Shown: one piece after another, positions 1 to 5,390 of the stretch
Layout: each line of letters starts with the position of its first letter
How positions within the stretch are numbered: the stretch's first letter is position 1
From: Pseudomonadota bacterium
GTDB lineage: Bacteria; Pseudomonadota; Alphaproteobacteria; Rhizobiales; Tepidamorphaceae
Assembly: GCA_023435545.1 (NCBI GenBank)
Contig: JAEYRQ010000173.1
Location: 1 to 5,949 of the forward strand
Direction: 5' to 3'
DNA: 5,949 nucleotides
Translations under genes and position numbers: made by a program
Notes under the pieces: generated by a model
What the model saw: the letters and a program-made list of their open reading frames with translations, nothing else
What the model was told of the DNA's origin: nothing
Databases searched by the model: none

Positions 1-745
1 GCCCGAAGTCCCAGAACGTGGCGAGATGGGCGAGGTCGGCGAGTGGATGGCCGAGCGTCGACAGCTCCCAGTCCAGAACGCCCACGATCGACGGGGAATC
101 CGGGGCGAACATGATGTTGCCGATGCGGAAGTCGCCGTGGACGATGGTCGTGCGCTCGTCATCGGGAAGATTCGCGGCGAGCCAGGTGCACAGGGTCTCG
201 ATGTTGTCGTCGTCGCGGGTCCGCGACAGCCGCCACTGCTTGGTCCAGCGGGCGATCTGGCGGGCAAAGTAGCCACCGGGACGCCCGAAGCCCTCGAGCC
301 CGATCGCCTTCCAATCGGTCGCATGAAGGCGGGCGAGCGTACGGGCAGCGGCGCGCCAGGCCTCGCGGCGATCGTCCGGCGGGAGTTCGGGCAGGGCGCT
401 GTCGTGGAAAACGCGGCCTTCCAGCCGCGCCATCAGGTAGAAGGGCGTGCCGATCGGTTCGGGGTCTTCTTCGAGCAGGATCATTTCCGGCACCGGAAAG
501 CCGGTCGGGCCGAGCGCCTCCATGATCCGGAACTCGCGGTCGACGGCGTGGGCCGAGGGCAGGGTGTTGCCCGACGGCGGTTTGCGCAGCACCATGCGGC
601 GTCCGCCGTGGTCGACGAAGTAGGTCGGGTTCGATTGCCCGCCCGCGATCCGGCAGACCTTGATCTCGCCACCGCCGAGGTGGTGGGCGAGTCGCGCGGG
701 ATCGAAGTCGATCATCTGCCCGGCCTTGTCGCGATAGCGGCTCAT
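1..745 (-). CDS. ACAD10/11-like phosphotransferase (APH family), 3' end cut by window edge
   Basis: The 248 visible residues form most of an aminoglycoside-phosphotransferase/choline-kinase-fold protein of the subgroup related to the N-terminal kinase domain of ACAD10/ACAD11. Seen: a nucleotide-loop-like AGGQSNPTYFV near residues 30-40, VLRKPPSGNTLPSAHAVDRE (the subgroup's ATP-lysine and helix-C glutamate region) near 45-65, the Brenner-type catalytic motif HGDFRIGN at 203-210 (H203, D205, N210), and DWELSTLGHPLADLAHL from D225, which supplies the metal-binding Asp. Family members are usually about 340-350 residues, so roughly 100 C-terminal residues lie beyond position 1. The ATG at 745 is preceded by AGGG with a 6-base spacer, and it overlaps the gntR stop as ATGA, so translation is probably coupled to the regulator. 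Such genes often sit near acyl-CoA dehydrogenases; in human ACAD10/11 the kinase domain phosphorylates 4-hydroxyacyl-CoAs. Whether this bacterial protein does the same is inference; antibiotic modification is unlikely. Confidence 0.88.
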   Translation of the reverse strand, partial: MSRYRDKAGQMIDFDPARLAHHLGGGEIKVCRIAGGQSNPTYFVDHGGRRMVLRKPPSGNTLPSAHAVDREFRIMEALGPTGFPVPEMILLEEDPEPIGTPFYLMARLEGRVFHDSALPELPPDDRREAWRAAARTLARLHATDWKAIGLEGFGRPGGYFARQIARWTKQWRLSRTRDDDNIETLCTWLAANLPDDERTTIVHGDFRIGNIMFAPDSPSIVGVLDWELSTLGHPLADLAHLATFWDFG

Positions 746-1494
746 TGTCCGCCCTGCCTCTGTGCGAGCGGCAGGATGGGCGCGTCGAGCGGCAGCTTCG
801 CCAGCTCGAAGCCGCGGCGGAAATCCTCCAGATGACGGCGCATCCAGTCGCGCGCCGTCTGCGCCTCGCCGGCACGGATCGCGTCGATCACCTTCTGATG
901 CGCGACAATCTGGCGGTGCGGCGCCTGCGGCAGGTGCGGAACCAGCACCTCCAGGCCGGAGAACAGCAGGACGGCGATCGGTTCGCGCGCCAGCTTGAGC
1001 GCCCGGTTCCCGGTGCAGTCGGCGACCAGGGTGTGGAAGGCGGTGTCGAGCTCGACCGGGCTGGTGCCGGCGGCGACCACCCCGATCATCCGCCGCTGGT
1101 TCTCCTCCAGCGCGGCGATGTTGGCGTCCGATGCGGCGAGCGCGGCGAGTTCGGCCGCCAGCGGCTCGGTGGCGATGGCGACGTGCCACAGCTCGAGGAA
1201 GGTGATCTCCATCAGCCTGAGCGCGCGGGTATGCCGCGATGCCAGGTCCTTGGCGCGGGGCAGGCTGATCTCCAGCCGGCGTGGCGAGACGCGGCGCACC
1301 AACCCCTCGCTCTCGAGCCGGCGGATGCCTTCGCGCACCGTCGAGCGGTTCACGCCGAACATCGCGGCCATCTCGACCTCGCCGGGAAGCTGCTCGCCCG
1401 GCCGCAGAGTGCCGTCGAGGATCTGCGCCTCCAGCTCGGCCGAAACCTGCTGGTAGGCATGCTCCACCTGTAGCTGCTTGCGCCTGAGCGCCAC
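742..1494 (-). CDS. GntR-family transcriptional regulator, FadR/FCD subfamily
   Basis: A 250-residue DNA-binding regulator, the usual FCD-type length. Residues about 10-75 are the winged helix-turn-helix: ILDGTLRPGEQLPGEVEMAA, then FGVNRSTVREGIRRLESEGL with the recognition helix near 49-61. Residues about 90-230 are the all-helical FCD effector domain. Its expected metal-binding residues are visible: D150 and H154 in ELDTAFH, H199 in IVAHQ, and H221 in RRHLED, together with the typical CTGNRAL segment at 160-166. Members of this family bind carboxylate ligands and usually repress catabolic genes. The start is GTG (1494-1492), chosen because AGGGAGGA lies 8 bases upstream and no competing ATG exists nearby. 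The gene has its own promoter and palindrome upstream and overlaps the phosphotransferase gene by 4 bases. Likely targets are its own promoter and possibly the ligase/transporter operon; the effector is unknown. Confidence 0.93.
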   Translation of the reverse strand: MALRRKQLQVEHAYQQVSAELEAQILDGTLRPGEQLPGEVEMAAMFGVNRSTVREGIRRLESEGLVRRVSPRRLEISLPRAKDLASRHTRALRLMEITFLELWHVAIATEPLAAELAALAASDANIAALEENQRRMIGVVAAGTSPVELDTAFHTLVADCTGNRALKLAREPIAVLLFSGLEVLVPHLPQAPHRQIVAHQKVIDAIRAGEAQTARDWMRRHLEDFRRGFELAKLPLDAPILPLAQRQGGQ

Positions 1495-1502
1495 AGTCGA
1501 AG

Positions 1503-1510
1503 TCCTCCCT
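1503..1510 (-). promoter_or_regulatory. Strong Shine-Dalgarno that fixes the GTG start of gntR
   Basis: The minus strand reads AGGGAGGA here, followed by an 8-base spacer and GTG at 1494. This is nearly the full anti-Shine-Dalgarno complement and is the strongest ribosome-binding site in the window. It justifies a GTG start for the GntR regulator. Confidence 0.85.
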
Positions 1511-1513
1511 TAC

Positions 1514-1535
1514 GTCGCAAGTCTGCCGTTGCGAC
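1514..1535 (-). repeat. 7-bp inverted repeat in the gntR 5' leader
   Basis: GTCGCAA and TTGCGAC are perfect inverted copies separated by 8 bases. If transcription starts near 1575, the element falls inside the gntR leader, and its hairpin would end 3 bases before the AGGGAGGA ribosome-binding site. It could modulate translation start as RNA or act as a second protein-binding site as DNA. Seven base pairs is short and could arise by chance in GC-rich DNA, so the function is uncertain. Confidence 0.4.
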
Positions 1536-1556
1536 AGGTGCGTGGCCGTTGAGATG

Positions 1557-1591
1557 GCCATTTAGTGTCCGTTTGTCGGACACTAAATGGC
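1557..1591. promoter_or_regulatory. Perfect 15-bp palindrome over the gntR promoter (candidate operator)
   Basis: The left arm GCCATTTAGTGTCCG (1557-1571) and right arm CGGACACTAAATGGC (1577-1591) match at all 15 positions around the 5-base centre TTTGT. The inner arms are AT-richer than the surrounding DNA, as is common for operators. The right arm contains the predicted -10 box and the centre covers the predicted transcription start of gntR, an ideal place for repression. On the minus strand GTCCGAC (1581-1575) fits the GT-N3-AC core described for FadR-subfamily operators, although it is off-centre relative to the large palindrome. The likely ligand is the GntR protein encoded immediately downstream. 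A terminator reading is weaker because no T-run follows the stem on either strand. Confidence 0.72.
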
Positions 1592-1610
1592 AAGCTGAGG
1601 GGTGTGTCAA
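1582..1610 (-). promoter_or_regulatory. Sigma70-type promoter of the gntR-phosphotransferase unit
   Basis: On the minus strand a perfect -35 hexamer TTGACA (1610-1605) is followed by a 17-base spacer and TTTAGT (1587-1582), which matches 4 of 6 positions of the -10 consensus. The expected start is near 1575, giving a leader of about 80 bases before the GTG at 1494. The -10 lies wholly inside the right arm of the palindrome. The exact -35 and ideal spacing make this the best promoter candidate in the window; no start site has been measured. Confidence 0.65.
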
Positions 1611-1753
1611 TGGGAGTTGGTCGGGAGCGCCGGGGCGGTGCCGACGCGGATATGCATCTGGAACGGTGCCGTGCGCGACGGCGAGAGATCGCTGGCCCAG
1701 TCCGGCGGGTGATAGTCCGGGCGAGGCGGGAACGCGTCCGATCCGGCCTCCAT
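1607..1753 (-). CDS. Possible small hypothetical protein (48 codons)
   Basis: An ATG at 1753, 7 bases after the stop of the monooxygenase gene, opens a 48-codon frame ending in TGA at 1609-1607. The protein is rich in proline and aromatic residues near its start (FPPRPDYHPPDW), then reads SDLSPSRTAPFQMHIRVGTA; it has no signal peptide, membrane segment or motif I recognise. By hand count about 85% of third positions are G or C, against about 67% at first and 60% at second positions, which is the pattern of translated DNA in a GC-rich genome. Against it: there is only GGCGGG immediately before the ATG, with no proper spacing. Its stop codon lies within the gntR -35 box. It may be a coupled small gene, the remnant of a longer one, or chance. 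Confidence 0.3.
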   Translation of the reverse strand: MEAGSDAFPPRPDYHPPDWASDLSPSRTAPFQMHIRVGTAPALPTNSH

Positions 1754-1760
1754 CCCGCCG

Positions 1761-2714
1761 TCAGGCGATAGCCATCTCGATAAAGGGATCACGCGCCGCC
1801 GCCGTCATGGCGTCCCGGTATTCGCGGATCAGCCGCTCGCACAGGTCGGCGGCCGACGGGATGTCGTCGATCGTGCCGACGCCCTGACCAGCCGACCAGA
1901 AGTCGCGCCAGGCCCTGGCCTCGTTCTGCATGTCGAGGGCGCCGTGACTCGGGATGTTGTCGGGATCGAGCCCGGCTGCGGCGATGCTCGGCCGCAGGAA
2001 ATTGGCGTTCACGCCGGAGATGTTGGGCGTGTAGACGATATCGGCTGCCCTGCTGTCGACGATCATCTGCTTGAAGCCCTGCGGAGCTATCGCTTCGCGG
2101 GTGGCGATGAACCGGGTCCCGAGATAGGCGAGGTCGGCTCCAATCATCCTGGCCGCTGCGATCTGCGCGCCGTTACCGATCACGCCCGACAGGATGATCG
2201 TGCCGGTGAAGAAGGAGGCGATCTCGCTGATCAGCGCGAATGGGCTCGTCGTGCCGGCGTGGCCGCCGGCGCCGGCGCTGACCGCGATGATGCCGTCGAC
2301 GCCCGCCTCGGCGGCCTTCTCGGCGTGGCGGCGGTTGATGACGTCGTGGAACACCAGCCCGCCATAAGAGTGCACGGCGTCCACCACGTCGCGCACCGCG
2401 CCCAGCGAGGTGATGATCACCGGCACCTTCTCCGCCACCACGATCTCGAGATCGGCCGCCAGCCGGGGGTTGGTGCGGTGGACGATCAGGTTCACCCCGT
2501 ATGGCGCGGCGTCGGGGACATTCGCCAGCCTGTCCCGGATATCGTGCAGCCAGTCTCGGAAGCCATCGCTGGTGCGCTGGTTGAGCGCAGGAAAGGTGCC
2601 CAGGACGCCCGACCGGCAGGTCTCGACCACCAGGTCCGGGCCGGACACGAGGAACATCGGCGCGGCGATCGCCGGCAGCTTGAGCCTTGTCGCGATCGTG
2701 TCGGGCAGTGCCAT
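1761..2714 (-). CDS. Nitronate monooxygenase / 2-nitropropane dioxygenase-family flavoprotein
   Basis: A 317-residue FMN-dependent TIM-barrel enzyme of the NMO (2-nitropropane dioxygenase) family, close to the usual 310-350. Seen: the N-terminal barrel strand PAIAAPMFLVSGPDLV at 14-29, PYGVNLIVHR at 71-80, the active-site segment AGAGGHAGTTSPFAL at 147-161 with H152 in the place of the family's catalytic base, and the phosphate-binding half GVIGNGAQIAAA (177-188) plus GADLAYLGTRFIAT (192-205). Well-studied members oxidise alkyl nitronates to carbonyl compounds and nitrite; related proteins are enoyl reductases or are unassigned, so substrate is open. The start at 2714 has GAGGG 8 bases upstream; the longer reading frame to 3080 would run inside the ligase gene and is rejected. 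It follows the ligase by 35 bases and probably shares its transcript. It could act on a nitro compound or an unsaturated intermediate of the pathway. Confidence 0.88.
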   Translation of the reverse strand: MALPDTIATRLKLPAIAAPMFLVSGPDLVVETCRSGVLGTFPALNQRTSDGFRDWLHDIRDRLANVPDAAPYGVNLIVHRTNPRLAADLEIVVAEKVPVIITSLGAVRDVVDAVHSYGGLVFHDVINRRHAEKAAEAGVDGIIAVSAGAGGHAGTTSPFALISEIASFFTGTIILSGVIGNGAQIAAARMIGADLAYLGTRFIATREAIAPQGFKQMIVDSRAADIVYTPNISGVNANFLRPSIAAAGLDPDNIPSHGALDMQNEARAWRDFWSAGQGVGTIDDIPSAADLCERLIREYRDAMTAAARDPFIEMAIA

Positions 2715-2749
2715 GTCGGTTTCCCTCTCGTGGTTGCCGCGCTCGATGC

Positions 2750-4564
2750 TCAGCCCGGCGCGTACAGGCCGGCGATCTCGGCGGCGTATTTCTGCTGGAT
2801 GTTGGAGCGGCGCACCTTCATCGTCGCCGTCACCTCGTCGTCGTCGTGGTCCAGTTCCTTGGTCAGCAGGTGGAAGCGCCGGATGTTGGCGACCTTCGCA
2901 AGCTGGCCGTTGGCCGCCTGGATCTCGGAGTCGATCAGGTCGCGGATCGCCGGATTCTCCGCGAGGTTGCGGAAGTTGGTGTAGGCGATGCCGTGCTCTT
3001 CCGCCCACTTGGCGACCGTCTCGAAATCGATCTGGATCAGCGCCGAGACATACTTTCGGCCCTCGCCGATGACGATGCATTCCTTGATGTAGGGGCTGCT
3101 CTTGACGGTGTTCTCGATCTCCGAAGGGCTGAGGTTCTTGCCGCCCGCGGTGATCATGATGTCCTTCAGCCGGTCGACGATGCGGAACTCGCCGGCCTCG
3201 TCCGTCTCGACGACATCGCCGGTGTGGAGCCAGCCCTCTCGCAGCGCCGAGGCAGTCGCCTCCTCATTCTTGTAGTAGCCCGCGAACACCGTATCGCCCC
3301 TCAGCAGCAGTTCGCCCTGCTCGCCGATGCGCGCCTCGACGCCCTTCACCGACGGCCCGACGGAGCCGGGAACGAGACGGTCCGTCGTCTGGCCGAGCGC
3401 GATGCCGCTCGACTCGGTGGCGCCATAGACCTCGATCAGCGGGATGCCGATGGTGCGGAAGAAGCGCACGATCTTCGGCGAGATCGGCGCCGCCCCTGTC
3501 ATGGCGATGCGGGCGCGGCGCAGCCCCACATAGTTCTGCAGCGCCCGGAAGACGAGGAGGTAGCACAGCCCGAAGGTCAGCCGCTGCCCGAGCGAGCGCT
3601 GCGGGCGCGGCGTCTCCGCGAACGGCTCGCAGACCCGGCACGCCCACTCGAACAGGCCGCGACGCCAGCCGCCGGCCTCCAGCATCCGGATGTAGATCGA
3701 GGAGTGCAGCTTCTCCCAGATGCGCGGCACGCCGAGGAACATGCTCGGCGCCACCTCGCGCAGGTCCTCCTGCACGGTGTTGATCGATTCCCCGAAGGCG
3801 ATCTGCGAGCCGAGATAGATCGGGCCCATCGTCGTCGTCATCTGCTCGGCGACATGGCAGAGCGGCAGGTAGGAGAGGTGGGTGGTCGAGGCGTCGAGGC
3901 CGAGCCGGTCGGCGAAGGCGATCGCCTGGGCCCGGATGTTGCGATACGAGAGCATCGCGCCCTTGGGCTTCCCCGTCGAACCCGACGTGTAGATCATCAG
4001 CGCGATGTCGGAGAGCGTCTGCGCGGCGAGGCGCTCGTCGGCAAGGCCCGGATGCTCGCGCCGGTGGGCGCGGCCGAGCTCTTCCAGCCTCTCGAAGGAG
4101 ATGACGAGGTCGGCGGAATAGTTGCGCAGGCCCTTGGTCTCGACGACGACGATGCGCCTGAGCTTCGGCAGCCGGTCGCGCACCTCGATCACCTTGTCGA
4201 GCTGCTCCTGGTCCTCGCAGACGACGATCTCGCTGTCGGAATGCTCCAGCACATAGGCGACCTCCGGGGCCGGGCTGGTCGGATAGACCCCGATCGTCAC
4301 CGCCCCGACGATGCCGGCGCCGAGCTGGGCGAGCACCCACTCGATGCGGTTCTCCGAGAGGACTGCGACATGGCCCTTCGCCCCGAGGCCGAGCGCCACC
4401 AGGCCGTGGCCCGCGTCGCAGGCGCGCTCGTAATAGTCGCGCCAGGTGACCGGATTCCAGATGCCGAAGTCCTTCTGCAGCACGGCGATCCGGCTCGGCG
4501 TCGCCTGCGCCTGCGCCCGCAGCATCTGCGGCAGGGTCAGCTCGGGGAAGTCATGCGCGGTCAT
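2750..4564 (-). CDS. AMP-binding long-chain-type acyl-CoA ligase (FadD15-like)
   Basis: A 604-residue adenylate-forming enzyme that activates a carboxylic acid with ATP and joins it to CoA. In order: an N-terminal segment LPQMLRAQAQATPSRIAVLQ, the ATP P-loop YTSGSTGKPKG at 192-202, LPLCHVAEQ near 233-241, VYGATESSG at 379-387, GWLHTGD at 444-450, DRLKDIMITAGGKNLSPSEIE near 464-484, and the C-terminal lysine region TATMKVRR with K583 as the probable adenylation lysine. Length and the region between the P-loop and YGATE resemble long-chain acyl-CoA synthetases rather than acetyl- or benzoate-CoA ligases, but chain length cannot be read from this. ATG at 4564 is chosen because AAGG lies 5 bases upstream and a start at 4633 would overlap livF by 62 bases. 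It begins 7 bases after livF stops, so ligase and importer are almost certainly co-transcribed. Confidence 0.93.
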   Translation of the reverse strand: MTAHDFPELTLPQMLRAQAQATPSRIAVLQKDFGIWNPVTWRDYYERACDAGHGLVALGLGAKGHVAVLSENRIEWVLAQLGAGIVGAVTIGVYPTSPAPEVAYVLEHSDSEIVVCEDQEQLDKVIEVRDRLPKLRRIVVVETKGLRNYSADLVISFERLEELGRAHRREHPGLADERLAAQTLSDIALMIYTSGSTGKPKGAMLSYRNIRAQAIAFADRLGLDASTTHLSYLPLCHVAEQMTTTMGPIYLGSQIAFGESINTVQEDLREVAPSMFLGVPRIWEKLHSSIYIRMLEAGGWRRGLFEWACRVCEPFAETPRPQRSLGQRLTFGLCYLLVFRALQNYVGLRRARIAMTGAAPISPKIVRFFRTIGIPLIEVYGATESSGIALGQTTDRLVPGSVGPSVKGVEARIGEQGELLLRGDTVFAGYYKNEEATASALREGWLHTGDVVETDEAGEFRIVDRLKDIMITAGGKNLSPSEIENTVKSSPYIKECIVIGEGRKYVSALIQIDFETVAKWAEEHGIAYTNFRNLAENPAIRDLIDSEIQAANGQLAKVANIRRFHLLTKELDHDDDEVTATMKVRRSNIQQKYAAEIAGLYAPG

Positions 4565-4571
4565 GTGTGCC

Positions 4572-5390
4572 TTACGACAGCCAGCGCTTGCGGCGCTTGT
4601 AGTGTTTGACGTCCCGGTAGCTGCGGTGGCCATCGCTGCCGGCCATGCCGAGATAGAACTCGCGCACGTCCTGATCCTTGACCAGCCGCTCGGTCGGCCC
4701 GTCGAGGACGATCTTGCCGGTCTCCATGATGTAGCCGTAGTGGGCGACCGCGAAGGCGACCGCGGCGTTCTGCTCGACCAGCAGCATCGAGACGCCGGTG
4801 TCGCGGTTGATCGAGGCGATGATCGTGAAGATCTCCTCGACCAGGATCGGCGACAGGCCGAGCGAGGGCTCGTCGAGCAGGATCAGCGAGGGCTGGGCGA
4901 TCAGCGCGCGGCCGATCGCCAGCATCTGCTGCTCGCCGCCGGATAGATATCCCGCGCGCCCCTGGCGCCGCTCGTAGAGGCGCGGGAAGTACTGGTAGAC
5001 GAGGTCGAACGGTGTGGGTTTCAGGCCCCGGCCCGACAGCGCGAAGGTCGCCGCCGTCAGGTTTTCCTCCACCGTCAGATCCTCGAAGATCCGCCGCCCC
5101 TCCATCACGTGGAAGAGCCCGCGCCGGACGAGCCCGTCCGGCGAGGTCGATGTGATGTCGGCGCCATCGAACCGGATCGAGCCGGCGGTGACCGCACCGT
5201 CCTCCAGGAACAGGAGGTTCGAGGTCGCCTTCAGCGTCGTCGACTTGCCGGCCCCGTTCGAGCCGAGCAGCGTGACGATCCTGCCGCGCTCCACGGCGAG
5301 CGAGAGGCCGCGGAGCACCTGGACCGTCTTGTTGTAGACGACCTCGATGTTGCTGATCTCGAGGATGTGCTCCGCGGCCATCGGCGTCAT
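4572..5390 (-). CDS. livF: LivF-type ATP-binding protein of a branched-chain amino acid (HAAT) ABC importer
   Basis: A 272-residue cytoplasmic ATPase that would power import with a LivG-like partner, two permeases and the adjacent binding protein. Seen: Walker A GSNGAGKST at 43-51, EGRRIF near 97-102 at the Q-loop position as is usual for LivF, signature LSGGEQQ at 149-155, Walker B LILLDEPSLGLSP at 169-181, and VEQN at 205-208, where LivF proteins replace the canonical His switch. After the normal end (VREFYLG) is a tail of about 25 residues finishing HYKRRKRWLS, strongly basic and absent from the E. coli protein. Two starts are possible: ATG 5390 overlaps the previous stop as ATGA, while ATG 5381 (269 residues) has AGGA at a good 9-base distance. 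I list the longer form. HAAT importers carry branched-chain amino acids, amides, urea or aromatic acids; beside an acyl-CoA ligase, an organic acid is plausible. Confidence 0.93.
   Translation of the reverse strand: MTPMAAEHILEISNIEVVYNKTVQVLRGLSLAVERGRIVTLLGSNGAGKSTTLKATSNLLFLEDGAVTAGSIRFDGADITSTSPDGLVRRGLFHVMEGRRIFEDLTVEENLTAATFALSGRGLKPTPFDLVYQYFPRLYERRQGRAGYLSGGEQQMLAIGRALIAQPSLILLDEPSLGLSPILVEEIFTIIASINRDTGVSMLLVEQNAAVAFAVAHYGYIMETGKIVLDGPTERLVKDQDVREFYLGMAGSDGHRSYRDVKHYKRRKRWLS

Noticed and set aside
1..745. An aminoglycoside-resistance kinase
   Set aside because: The fold is shared, but the VLRKPPSGNTLPSAH and DWELSTLGHPLADLA signatures are of the ACAD10/11-like group, and the context is metabolic.
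26..1473. Plus-strand open frames (269 and 242 codons) opposite the phosphotransferase and gntR genes
   Set aside because: Both are antisense to genes with clear catalytic or DNA-binding motifs and look like composition-driven shadows.
1561..1566. A divergent plus-strand promoter using the mirrored TTTAGT in the left arm
   Set aside because: No -35-like hexamer sits 16-18 bases upstream (the position reads GTGCGT), and there is no plus-strand gene for it to serve.
1557..1591. The palindrome read as an intrinsic terminator for the upstream operon
   Set aside because: No T-run follows the stem on either strand and it lies 170 bases past the NMO stop. It coincides exactly with promoter elements, so an operator reading fits better, though a dual role is not excluded.
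2829..2850. A short GTC/CGT triplet run near the ligase 3' end
   Set aside because: It simply encodes an acidic HDDDE stretch before the catalytic lysine region and is too short to count as a microsatellite.
1944..2984. Plus-strand open frame of 346 codons opposite the NMO gene
   Set aside because: It is a shadow of the NMO gene and the end of the ligase gene, with low-complexity composition and no family features.
1761..3080. An N-terminal extension of the NMO gene starting at 3080
   Set aside because: The extra 122 residues lie inside the ligase coding region out of frame and are Arg/Pro-rich noise. The ATG at 2714 has a proper ribosome-binding site and begins at the usual family N-terminus.
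2687..4609. A 640-codon plus-strand open frame opposite the ligase gene
   Set aside because: It mirrors the ligase, whose frame carries all the expected motifs. The antisense protein is rich in Arg, Asp, Ala and Leu with no recognisable domain, as expected for the complement of a GC-rich gene.
4565..4633. An N-terminal extension of the ligase starting at 4633
   Set aside because: It overlaps the livF 3' end by 62 bases and adds a low-complexity Ala/Thr/Ser stretch. The ATG at 4564 has AAGG 5 bases upstream.
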